Source of the DNA: Alphaproteobacteria bacterium
GTDB lineage: Bacteria > Pseudomonadota > Alphaproteobacteria > Micavibrionales > Micavibrionaceae
Direction of reading: 5' to 3'
Assembly: GCA_002401695.1 (NCBI GenBank)
Contig: NVTV01000021.1
Coordinates: 124,001 to 188,000, forward strand
DNA length: 64,000 bases
Shown here one piece after another: positions 42,125 to 51,430 of the stretch; the first letter of the stretch is position 1; every line of letters starts with the position of its first letter. The position numbers were made by a program, and so were the translations under genes. The notes beneath the pieces were generated by a model. That model had not been told where the DNA came from. It was given only the letters and a program-made list of their open reading frames with translations, and ran no database searches.

Positions 42125-43657
42125 TCATATGTGCTGGAGAGGGTTTACATCGAGCCTCTGTCTAACACGCGGCATAATTCTCCGGCTCACAGGAACCACC
42201 ACACCTGAATTCAAGCTTAGCTCACCAGTTCCTGATGTGTGGCGATCAAGCGACCTAATTTGAACCGTGTTGACGATGTGTGAGCGATGGACGCGCAGGA
42301 AAGATAACGGTAGTTCACCTTCCAAAGTAGACAATGACGTACTGTGAAGTATTTCTTTCCCAGAGACGAGGTTGATTGCGACGTAATCCCCAGCGCCGCT
42401 GATGAACGCAATATCTTCCAACGACAGGCGTTCGCGGCGACCATTAGAATCGATTATAAGAAAGCGTTCATTCTCACTTGAAAGTTCGTCCAAAACTGTT
42501 TCCAACTGACGCCGCTGAAGATCGGATTCCACAAAATTTCGCTCGAAGCTCCAAATGAGGCGCGCTTGCAATAAGAACAGCGTAAGGAGCAACAAGGCTA
42601 AGGCAAAGTAGTAATATGAATCTAGAAATTGCTGCGGGGCCAAAACATTTAGGAGTGAGAAACTGAGAAAAGCGCCGCCATACAGGACCGCGTCATTTGA
42701 TTGAGTCTTGAAATGAACCAATGCGATCGTTGCAGCAGAGAGCGTTGCGACAAGAATTGCACAAGAGGCTTTGTTGTCGAAGCCGGGTATCAGGAGGACG
42801 ACTGCGAGCATCACCAATACTGTGAGGCCGAGTAGAATACCGCGGCGCTGAACACCAAACCTGCAAAGGGTATGATAGACTAATGATGCGCCAACACTGA
42901 TGGATAGACTCACGATGAGGCCTAGTCTGAGTTCATGAAATGAGTAGGGATAAGCCCAAACACCGCGCAAAACCTCTACGATAAGCTGGCCGGCAGCAAA
43001 GAACGAAGCTGCACTCAGTGCCACTGAACTCATTAGGCCGTTCTCGAACGTGCGACGCCTGAAAAGCGAAACGGCGGCGAAATAGAAGCCGCCGATGATG
43101 AAGACACCGAAAGTCAGCATAGAAGGCCAGTAGCTTTGCATCAAGCGATGCTGAGGGTTGATATCAAACCCAATGCCGAAGCGATGAATGGTGTGTGAAA
43201 GGGCTATCCGGCTGTGGTGACCGGACAGTAGAACTGTGAGGGTGTTCTCACCTTCATTTAAAAATTGTCTTGGAATAAATATTGCTGCGTCGAGTTGACC
43301 AGCGTCTTCCTCTGCCTTGGTGCGCGCAGGGACACCATTCGTTCCGATCAGGTACCCGTTTACGTAAATACGGCTTGAACCTTCTACTGACAGAAATGCA
43401 AATGCTGCTTTTGGGCTTTCGAGAATCTCCGCAGGCAATTCAACGGTTCCTTTTACCCAGATTATGGTTTTATGGGAATCAATTTGAATGGGTCTGGCTG
43501 TCCTACAGCCTAGACCGTCAAAGACTTGCAAAGGGACATCAATATTTTTCGCGGGGCAGACCATCACCGAGTCCTGATCAACGAACAAATATTCCTGAGC
43601 AGATGCAGGTAAGCAAATTAGTAAAAGAAAAAGTGCTGACAGATATAAACGATTCAT
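42125..43657 (-). CDS. Membrane-bound LytTR-type transcriptional regulator with 7TM sensor
   Basis: A 510-residue sensor-regulator. A signal peptide (ending ASAQ, residue 20) precedes an extracytoplasmic beta-sandwich with jellyroll look (GTVELPAEILES, SSRIYVNGYLIG) to about residue 185, then seven or so hydrophobic helices (about 185-370), a short coiled coil (ESDLQRRQLETVLDELSSENE) and a C-terminal LytTR DNA-binding domain (RERLSLEDIAFISGAGDYVAI, FLRVHRSHIVN). It would sense an envelope signal and act directly on DNA from the membrane. It is divergent from the exported hydrolase at 43797, with repeated sites between, so control of that gene is likely. Confidence 0.85.
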   Translation of the reverse strand: MNRLYLSALFLLLICLPASAQEYLFVDQDSVMVCPAKNIDVPLQVFDGLGCRTARPIQIDSHKTIIWVKGTVELPAEILESPKAAFAFLSVEGSSRIYVNGYLIGTNGVPARTKAEEDAGQLDAAIFIPRQFLNEGENTLTVLLSGHHSRIALSHTIHRFGIGFDINPQHRLMQSYWPSMLTFGVFIIGGFYFAAVSLFRRRTFENGLMSSVALSAASFFAAGQLIVEVLRGVWAYPYSFHELRLGLIVSLSISVGASLVYHTLCRFGVQRRGILLGLTVLVMLAVVLLIPGFDNKASCAILVATLSAATIALVHFKTQSNDAVLYGGAFLSFSLLNVLAPQQFLDSYYYFALALLLLTLFLLQARLIWSFERNFVESDLQRRQLETVLDELSSENERFLIIDSNGRRERLSLEDIAFISGAGDYVAINLVSGKEILHSTSLSTLEGELPLSFLRVHRSHIVNTVQIRSLDRHTSGTGELSLNSGVVVPVSRRIMPRVRQRLDVNPLQHI

Positions 43658-43711
43658 GGATCGAAAATAACACGCGCATCTTGTGAGGGCTACCGATTAA
43701 AGAGAATTGGA

Positions 43712-43748
43712 TGCCGTTGGACGATTTGTGCTTAAATTTGTGCCGTTG
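43712..43748. promoter_or_regulatory. Paired TGCCGTTG direct repeats, candidate LytTR sites
   Basis: TGCCGTTG occurs at 43712-43719 and 43741-43748 in the 139-base gap between the divergent LytTR gene and hydrolase. LytTR proteins bind paired direct repeats with a central GTT; the 29-base period is longer than the typical two-turn spacing, so this is a candidate only. Confidence 0.35.
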
Positions 43749-43796
43749 AGATGCTTCACTGACTTAATACAGTCACTGGAAGTTTAGGATATCGGC

Positions 43797-45449
43797 ATGA
43801 CACACTCAAGAGTAAAACATTTACGTAACATGATACTGGGCGTATCTGTCCTTGCCTTATCCGGCGCTTGTGCGGGTCAAGGTCAATCCACCGTTAAAGA
43901 CCACGAGACATCACAGGCCACCGAACCGCAAACCCGCGTCCGAGCCGTAACGCTTACGCCTGACATAATCACCGATGAAAGAGGCCGGACTGTAACGGTC
44001 GAGCGCGGCATCTTGAAAGTGCCAGAAAACAGGCAAAATGCTGACTCTCGATTGATCGATATTTACTTTACGAAATTTCCGGCCTTGTTGCTCTCACAGA
44101 ATGAAAGAGCGCCAGTTTTCCTTCTAGCGGGCGGCCCGGGGTGGGGGTTAAATCTTTCTGACCCTTTGGTGTTTGATGAGATAGAGCGGTTGCGTAAAAC
44201 GCGTGAGGTCGTTTATGTCAGTCAGCGCGGGTACAGAAATGTCACGGGCTTTGATGAGAGATTTCTGGTTAATTTTGAACCTGTCCCGGTTGGTTCGCGT
44301 TTGTCTGCCAAGGACACGGCCCAACTCGAAAGTCGAGCGCTTCAGGAGGCTTACAAGTCTTGGATGGATCGAGGCGTGGATGTCAGCGGCTATGACATTG
44401 TAAACATGACTGATGACCTGAATGATATTCGCAGAGCATTGGGCGCAGAGCAGATTGTTTTACGGGGCTGTAGTTTTGGTTCCCAATGGAGTTTCGCCTA
44501 TATGAAGCGCTGGCCAACTCATGTGGACCGGGCATTCTTGTCAGGCGTCGAACCGATTGACTACGGATATGATAGCCCTAAATGGCGCTGGGCTTCGATG
44601 GCCCGCATTGCTGATGCCGCAAATTTAAATGTCGATATCGCCGGTCGTCTACCTGAAGGGGGGCTTATGGAAGCGTTGAAGACGGTGATAGAACGATTGG
44701 AAAACAATCCGCCCGTATTAACCGTGTACCATCCAGGGCTTGGGAAAGCGGTAGACGTTCCAATCGGGGCAGATGATCTGCGCGAAGTATTACATCGTCC
44801 CCGTATATTCAGGCAGCCAACCGAGCAGAAAAACCTGGCAATCTGGCCAAAGTTCATTCTTGAGATGTACGAGGGTGATTACCGGTTTCTGGCGGCGCAA
44901 ATTGGACAACGACGCACCGGCGGTGGCGGCCAGTATCTAATCGAATCGCTGGTTGACCACAGCTTGGGAATTTCTGCGACACGTGATGTAAAACTGACAT
45001 TTGAATCAGAGGGGCGTTGGCTGGGAGATATAAATCTTGAAGAGCACATGATGGTGGGAGTAACGCCGACCGGAGTTATTGATGACGCCCTCAGATCAAA
45101 TGTCGATATACAGGTGCCTGTATTATTGCTCAACGGTGATCTTGATTGGTCGACGCCAATCGAAAATGCGCAAATAGCCGATGCCGCGCTTCCCAATAGC
45201 CATTTTGTGACGGTTCAGGGCGGGACGCATTGTACGGAAACGAAGCGAGGAGAGTTAGGCGATAGTCGTCAGGTCACAATGGACAATCTTTATGCTTTTG
45301 TAGACGCTGATTTTGATAAAATGTCACCATTGTCCTATTTTCAGACTCTTCCGAAAAATATCGAGTTAGATCCAATCGAATTCGATAGTTCAACAGACTT
45401 ATCTCTGTACGATCAGTGGCTGGGTGTCGCTCAGCATCGGCAAAAATAG
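43797..45449 (+). CDS. Secreted alpha/beta hydrolase, proline-iminopeptidase/TAP-like lipoprotein
   Basis: A 550-residue alpha/beta hydrolase with a lipoprotein-like signal (ALSGAC, residues 19-24). The fold starts at APVFLLAGGPGWG, the oxyanion motif HGGPG-like of tripeptidyl-aminopeptidases; the nucleophile is Ser226 in GCSFGSQ, the acid is in LLNGDLDWSTP and the histidine in VQGGTHC. This is the layout of the peptidase S33/TAP-like family, which releases N-terminal residues from peptides. It is divergent from and probably regulated by the LytTR membrane regulator. Confidence 0.82.
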   Translation: MTHSRVKHLRNMILGVSVLALSGACAGQGQSTVKDHETSQATEPQTRVRAVTLTPDIITDERGRTVTVERGILKVPENRQNADSRLIDIYFTKFPALLLSQNERAPVFLLAGGPGWGLNLSDPLVFDEIERLRKTREVVYVSQRGYRNVTGFDERFLVNFEPVPVGSRLSAKDTAQLESRALQEAYKSWMDRGVDVSGYDIVNMTDDLNDIRRALGAEQIVLRGCSFGSQWSFAYMKRWPTHVDRAFLSGVEPIDYGYDSPKWRWASMARIADAANLNVDIAGRLPEGGLMEALKTVIERLENNPPVLTVYHPGLGKAVDVPIGADDLREVLHRPRIFRQPTEQKNLAIWPKFILEMYEGDYRFLAAQIGQRRTGGGGQYLIESLVDHSLGISATRDVKLTFESEGRWLGDINLEEHMMVGVTPTGVIDDALRSNVDIQVPVLLLNGDLDWSTPIENAQIADAALPNSHFVTVQGGTHCTETKRGELGDSRQVTMDNLYAFVDADFDKMSPLSYFQTLPKNIELDPIEFDSSTDLSLYDQWLGVAQHRQK

Positions 45450-45582
45450 TCTTGCTCTGAAGTGCCCCTAGTTAGGTAGACACTTGGTTTGGTTAAACTT
45501 ATAGAAACTCAGGGGCCTAAAGGCGACCAAAGTAAGCCGTTGGACTAATGTCTGGTTTGGGGATTAGCGGCAGAAGGCGACG

Positions 45583-45969
45583 TTAGAACAGTTTCGACAT
45601 TGCAGCATCTTGGAATGCCAGCACCAAGAACAGGCAAATCGTAATACTCCCAAAAAACACTGTCAGAAATTTGGACCTAGATGCGGTTCCTGTTTTGATA
45701 AGTACTAATGTGGCGCCCCCGTTTGAAACAATACCCATAATGATGACACCGATGGGAAAGACGTTCTGCGAAACTTGCCAAGCTCCACCTGTATATCCAA
45801 ATAAAAGAGCAAGGATGGCAACGCCATATAATCTAAAAAAAGATGTGGATTTCGCCTCGATAGCCATAGCGCTTTCCAACCTTTCCTTTGACAAAAGTAG
45901 AAGAGGGGCGGCTACCATTATAAGTGTGACAAAAATTTTTATGAGAAAAAGAAGTGTGAGTGCGGTCAT
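45583..45969 (-). CDS. Small four-helix membrane protein of unknown function
   Basis: A 128-residue protein with four predicted transmembrane stretches (about residues 5-27, 46-63, 68-90 and 103-120) and few charged residues between. I do not recognise a family. It is divergent from the HxlR regulator with a 51-base gap, an arrangement in which HxlR proteins usually control the neighbouring gene. Confidence 0.65.
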   Translation of the reverse strand: MTALTLLFLIKIFVTLIMVAAPLLLLSKERLESAMAIEAKSTSFFRLYGVAILALLFGYTGGAWQVSQNVFPIGVIIMGIVSNGGATLVLIKTGTASRSKFLTVFFGSITICLFLVLAFQDAAMSKLF

Positions 45970-46020
45970 AAGCTGATACCTTAATTGAAACTTGCCCCCT
46001 CTTAAAGTAGCTGAAACCGT

Positions 46021-46488
46021 ATGTCAAACTCAGATAATAAAATTATACGACACCGTTCTCCTATCCCGTTGAACCAGTGTGGCGCAGCGCTAGCCACCGA
46101 CATTATTTCAGACAGATGGACGGTTCTTATTATTCGTGAGGCATTTTATGGTGTTAAGCGCTATGATGATATTCGTGAAGACATTCAGATACCACGTTCA
46201 GTTTTAACCACACGCCTGAAGAGACTTGTTGAGGCTGAGATCTTAGAGCGAGAGCCTTATCGTGAAGCGGGTTCAAGAACTCGATATGCCTATATTCTAA
46301 CGAATAAGGGAAAAGACCTCGGCCTTATGTTGTTGGCGCTCATGCAGTGGGGAGACAAACACATCCGCAACTCCAATAGTGCAATAATCCTTAGAGACAA
46401 AGAAGACGGCAAACTGTTGAAAGTGGGTTTAATCAAGGATGATACTGAAACCGTCCCGATTGACGCTGTTTCAATCACGCTACGTTAA
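46021..46488 (+). CDS. HxlR-family transcriptional regulator
   Basis: A 155-residue winged helix-turn-helix protein: CGAALATDIISDRWTVLIIREAF is the HxlR signature with its cysteine at the N-terminus, followed by RYDDIREDIQIPRSVLTTRLKRL and the wing YREAGSRTRYAYILT. These proteins often react to electrophiles or aldehydes through that cysteine. Divergent from the small membrane protein at 45583. Confidence 0.85.
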   Translation: MSNSDNKIIRHRSPIPLNQCGAALATDIISDRWTVLIIREAFYGVKRYDDIREDIQIPRSVLTTRLKRLVEAEILEREPYREAGSRTRYAYILTNKGKDLGLMLLALMQWGDKHIRNSNSAIILRDKEDGKLLKVGLIKDDTETVPIDAVSITLR

Positions 46489-46753
46489 AGTCTGCTTTGG
46501 GGATGAATATGTCCTTCTGATTATATTCACTCAAGAATTGTCTGTTTCAATGCTATTTGAGAGTTACGCGAAAATACCCTTCAACTACTAAGACGCGGTA
46601 CAACACAACATGCACACTAAATTAAAAAATTTATTTTTCTTTATAGTAAATTTGGGTGTTTTTTCAGTGTTCAGCCATTGCCAGAACTCGGTTTCTAAGC
46701 CAGACTTTGGTCAATGCTATAAGGTATGAGATTAAATACACATAATATTGATT

Positions 46754-47302
46754 ATGAAAAACGAGCAAAACAATACATCAAAGAACACGCAAGTTGAGGA
46801 CAATGGTTTTCATCTTGAGGAGCTTGCACGTCAATATGGTGTCGTCTTATCGAGGTATTTTGGACGACGGGGTTGCGATCAAGCAGATGTAGATGATCTC
46901 GTACAAAATGTATTTACACGGTTGGCAGGTCGTCGCGCCACAACCCATATTGAAAACCCGGAAGCATATTTGATGACGACGGCCTCAAGTGTTTGGAAAG
47001 ATTATTTGCGAAAGCGTATAACGCACGGTTACAAAGACCATGTTGAATATGACGATGAGCAACATTCTCCTGAGTGTTTTGGCCCGGACCGCGTCTTAGA
47101 AGGTAGGGAGGCCGTAAAACGTCTCGCAGCCGCACTTATGGAATTACCTCCGCGAACACGGCAGGTCTATGTATTGTGCAGGGTAGACGGAATGAAACGA
47201 AAAGACGTTGCACGCAGGATAGGTATATCGGTGAGTGCAATAGAAAAACACTTGATGAAAGCAACAACGCATATCAGCGTATTGTTTGGTGACTACAGAT
47301 GA
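46754..47302 (+). CDS. ECF RNA polymerase sigma factor, FecI-like
   Basis: An ECF sigma factor of 182 residues from the ATG at 46754 (a TTG six bases earlier is less likely). Region 2 is DQADVDDLVQNVFTRLA with the promoter-melting segment NPEAYLMTTASSVWKDYLRK; region 4 is LPPRTRQVYVLCRVDGMKRKDVARRIGIS. Its stop overlaps the FecR start (ATGA). It would direct transcription of the TonB receptor and isopeptidase genes downstream when released by FecR. Confidence 0.92.
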   Translation: MKNEQNNTSKNTQVEDNGFHLEELARQYGVVLSRYFGRRGCDQADVDDLVQNVFTRLAGRRATTHIENPEAYLMTTASSVWKDYLRKRITHGYKDHVEYDDEQHSPECFGPDRVLEGREAVKRLAAALMELPPRTRQVYVLCRVDGMKRKDVARRIGISVSAIEKHLMKATTHISVLFGDYR

Positions 47303-48369
47303 ACGATTTTGATGAAATCAACAAGGGTTTGAGCCTTGAAGATACAGCCTCATTTTGGGCGGTACGGTTAAGCTCGCCTGATTGCACACCGGAAGACCGT
47401 ATGGCCTTTGATGCTTGGCGTCGTGAAGATATAGCCCACCAAGAGGCCTACGCACGTACACAACGCGGCGCGGCATTTGTTGATAGTCTGGTTGCCGACC
47501 CTCTTATGCAAGAACTTGCCGAGCAAGCGCGCGCAGAAACACGGCCCTCCAGTTTTTCTTTCTTTAGAAATAATTGGATGCGTGCAGGCATTGCGGCCCT
47601 CGCTCTCATTGTTGTCGGTTTCGGCGCTATGTTTAATACAGGCATGTTTGAAACAAACCCTCGAAATAATCGTCCAGAACACATCATAGCTTCGACATCA
47701 TTTGAGAGTTACGAAACGGCTATTGGAGAGCGTTCAACTATCGCGCTCGCCGATGGGTCTACACTTATTCTCAATACCGATACGCAAGTAGAGGTCAGGT
47801 ATCAGGAGCGCGAAAGAAATATCAAACTCGTCAAAGGCCAAGCTATTTTTGAAGTTGCCAAAGACGCCAACCGCCCATTCATTGTTACCGCTGGTAATAA
47901 ACGCATTATAGCACTCGGCACGGCCTTTGATGTGCGCCTTGATGATTTGATTGGTGTAGAAGTCGTACTGATCGAGGGGCGGGTGTCAGTAGATGAGGTG
48001 CTAAAACCCCAACACAAAAAGATTGTTCCGTACACCGCCCCGATAGAACTTATCGCGGGAGAACAATTAATTGCTCATTATGACGCGCCCGTGACCGTTC
48101 AAAAAGCTAACATCAAAGAGGTGACAAGCTGGAGGGAAGGGCGATTGATCTTTAGGGACATTGCATTGGCCGAAGCCGTCAAAGAGATGAATAGGTACAG
48201 CCCACAAAAACTTGTTCTCGGGGATGACCCCCGTGTGCAGAATTTGATGGTCAGTGGTATTTTTAAAACGGGGCGGGCGTCCACATTCATAGCCGCCCTA
48301 GAGACAATTTACCCCTTGCAGGCCGAACGTACTGGACGTGAAGAATTGACACTTATCTGGAGTGAATAA
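47299..48369 (+). CDS. FecR-type anti-sigma regulator
   Basis: A 356-residue inner-membrane regulator: cytoplasmic N-terminal DUF4880-like region (ASFWAVRLSSPDCTPEDRMAF, residues 13-50), one transmembrane helix near 94-112 and a periplasmic FecR domain (YETAIGERSTIALADGSTLILNTDT, then VKGQAIFEVAKDANRPF). It holds the sigma factor and is switched by contact with the receptor's STN domain. Translationally coupled to the sigma gene and 157 bases before the receptor. Confidence 0.92.
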   Translation: MNDFDEINKGLSLEDTASFWAVRLSSPDCTPEDRMAFDAWRREDIAHQEAYARTQRGAAFVDSLVADPLMQELAEQARAETRPSSFSFFRNNWMRAGIAALALIVVGFGAMFNTGMFETNPRNNRPEHIIASTSFESYETAIGERSTIALADGSTLILNTDTQVEVRYQERERNIKLVKGQAIFEVAKDANRPFIVTAGNKRIIALGTAFDVRLDDLIGVEVVLIEGRVSVDEVLKPQHKKIVPYTAPIELIAGEQLIAHYDAPVTVQKANIKEVTSWREGRLIFRDIALAEAVKEMNRYSPQKLVLGDDPRVQNLMVSGIFKTGRASTFIAALETIYPLQAERTGREELTLIWSE

Positions 48370-48526
48370 ACTGCTTTGGCAGATTATTTTAAAGTTTTTT
48401 ACGTTTTTTGATGTGCACTTTTGAAAACCGAGCGTCTTTCTTTGTATGGGGCCTCGCCAAACAGAGGTTAAAAACAAAAACCGATACAGACCAATATAGG
48501 CATCATCGGTAAGGGGATATATCGAA

Positions 48527-51259
48527 ATGTTTCTTAAACATACAAAATCACTTAGAAATTCAATACTGGTTGGAACCGCACTTTCCGCACTTTTCATCTG
48601 CATGCCAGCTTCGGCGCAAGCAACTGAAAAGCAAAATTTCGACATCAAACCTCAAAGCCTGTCTTCGGCATTGATGGATTTTGGTATGCAGGGTGACATT
48701 GAAGTCTTTTTTGTAGAAGCTGATCTAAAGGGAAAAACCACGAACGGTTTTGAAGGAACTTTCTCGGCCAGCCAAGCTGCTACACGTTTGTTGGCTGATG
48801 CAGGCATTGCCTACCGCATAGACGCAAACGGAACTTTGCTTGTTGGAAAAGCATATGTTCGTAAGTCTGTAGCTGCGGAGAAAACAGTTGCTGATAAAGT
48901 AGGCACTAAGGATGCCAAACCTGCGCGATTTCAACTTGCTCAAGTGGTTCAGGAAGAAACTGGGGATATAATTGAGGCGAAAGATCAGGTTGTTGAAACT
49001 CCACAGCAGCCAGAGAAACCTGATGAGATCATTGTTACGGGGACGAATATTCGTGGTGTGGGCCCAGTAGGCTCACAAGTGTTTACCTACGACCGCGAAG
49101 AAATAGACATCCAAGGATACTCAACAATCCCAGAATTCATCCAAAGTCTACCGCAGAATTTCAATGGCGGAGTTTCAGAAAGTACAACGGGTTTAAGCTT
49201 TGAGTATGGAGCGGGCGATAACACAAGCCAAGGAACGGGTATTAATTTGCGCGGTCTGGGTAATGTATCAACATTGGTTTTGCTTAATGGTCAGCGCTTG
49301 GCACCGTCAGGGCTAACTGGAGGTTTCGTTGATATTTCTATGATCCCGTTGGCCGCTCTTGACCGTGTCGAGGTGTTGGTTGATGGTGCTTCTGCCGTTT
49401 ATGGGTCCGATGCTATCGGTGGTGTGGTGAATTTTATTCTGAATCAGGACTATGACGGTGCTGAAACACGTGTGCGTTATGGTCTCGCCACACAAGGTGG
49501 TCTTGAAGAAATTACTGTCGGTCAGACATTTGGTAAAGTTTGGGATAAGGCCCATGGATTGATTTCAGTGGAATTCAATCACCGCAACCCATTGAGTGTT
49601 AAGGATCGCGATTTTTCACAGGATGCCAATGAGTTCGTAGATTTACTGCCAGAACAGGAACGACGCAATATTTTTCTGACCGGGGGAGTTGAACTGACAG
49701 AGAATTTAGACGTTTCTACAACGGCCTATTATAGCCTTAGAAATAGCCAGCAAACTCGTATCAATACCCCTACAGTACCGCCTAAATTTTATAAGAGCAA
49801 AAATCAACATTATGGCGGCGCCGTTGAAGCGACGTGGGATCTCGATCCATTGATGGGTAATAAATGGCAAATGGAAATGGTTGGGTCCTTTAGTCACAGT
49901 GACGGCTTCACTCGTCTCCAAGACTTGGATCAAGTGGATAGTGATGGTTTTATCTTCAACCGTGTTACAGAAAATCTGTCCGCAGGCGTAAAACTTAATG
50001 GATCCCTGTTCAACATACCTGGCGGAGATGTCAAATTAGCCGTGGGTGGGAATATTCGCCACGATAGTTTTGGGGATGGGGATGTATCTGAACCAGGTAT
50101 ATTAGTGCTAGGCGTAAACGAACAGAGCCGTGATATATACGCTTTCTTTGGTGAAGTATATTTGCCAGTCGTTGGCGAAGACAATCGCATTCCAGGTGTA
50201 GAACGATTGGCCTTCAGCGTATCCGGTCGATACGAGGAATACAGTGATTTTGGTTCCTCGATAGATCCAAAGATTGGGCTTTTGTGGTCCCCAATCGAGG
50301 GCTTTAATTTACGGGGGACGTATGGAACGTCTTTTCGCGCACCACTTTTGAGCGAATTGGATGAGGCAGGAAATGCTGCTGTTTTATACCCAAGTGAGTT
50401 AAATAGTAACTCGCCTACGGGTACAAGTAGTGTACTTGTCGCGCTTGGAAACAACGCTGACCTTCAACCGGAAGCAGCTACCCTATGGACAGCCGGATTT
50501 GATTATCAGCCTGATGCGCTTCCAGGCTTCACTTTAGATGCAACTTATTTCAATATTGATTACGATAATAGAATTAGCAGTTTTCCAGTGACGGGAGTAT
50601 TAAATGATCCATCGGCAGCGCCGTTTACAAATTTAAATGGTCCAGATTCTGAGTTCCTTGCACTGATAGAAAATTATCGTCTAATTAATTTAGCTGGTAT
50701 TGATCTTGTTGATGCGGATGCCACTGCGGATATTCGTTTACAAAATATTGGTCGCAATAAAATTACAGGCGTTGATTTTTCTGCTCTTTACTCCCTTGAT
50801 ACGGCAACTTTGGGAAGTTGGAATTTTTCATTGAATGGCAGTTACGTATTTGACTAGTTGGTGCAAGCTGCCGAAGAAAGTCCTGTTTTTGAAGAAGTTG
50901 GAACGATAGGCCGGCCGGTTAAATTGCGGTTAATTGGTGGCCTGCTTTGGGCACACAAGGGTTTTACAACTAATCTCGCAATAAATTACGTGGATAGTTA
51001 CTTGAATGATCAAGGCTCATCACCAACACAAGTTAGCTCATGGACGACAACTAATTTAACCATCAGTTATGATGCGGAAAGCCGTAGTGATGGATGGTTG
51101 GAGGGGACGAGAATTTCTTTGAGCGCCATCAATCTGTTTGATCAGGATCCCCCATTTATCGATGGCTCCCACTTTTCCCGAACAGGTGTGTTTTATGACC
51201 CTAGCGCGGCAAACCCGCGTGGGAGAGTCGTGAGTTTGCAAATCACTAAGCAGTGGTAA
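48527..51259 (+). pseudogene. TonB-dependent receptor with STN signalling domain, interrupted by in-frame TAG
   Basis: Bases 48527-50857 encode 776 residues: signal peptide (ASAQ, about residue 33), an STN domain (about 38-108; FDIKPQSLSSALMDFGMQ), a plug (DEIIVTGTNIRGVG; EVLVDGASAVYGSDAIGGV) and most of the barrel, ending SLNGSYVFD before TAG at 50855-50857. The same frame then continues without interruption to 51259, giving the last strands and a typical C-terminal tryptophan (LQITKQW). Full length would be 910 residues. The truncated form lacks the C-terminal strand needed for assembly, so the gene is probably non-functional unless the stop is read through or is a sequencing error. Part of the sigma/FecR signalling unit. 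Confidence 0.88.
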
Positions 51260-51430
51260 GGGCTTAATCCCTCTCCTGAGTTCGCAACGAAGGAATCATT
51301 TCGGGCTTAATTCCGGGTGGTAGAGGGGGGCAGTAATTTCCGATTTTTCCCCCCCTTGACTGCATCGTTGCACACTTCATCGCAAATGGTGGAGCCCGTA
51401 ACCAACTCGCTTATTTCTAAGGTCTTAAAA

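Noticed and set aside
51317-51430. N-terminal extension of the isopeptidase-like protein
   Set aside because: It covers a G-run/C-run hairpin and places the signal peptide internally; ATG at 51431 starts a proper signal sequence.
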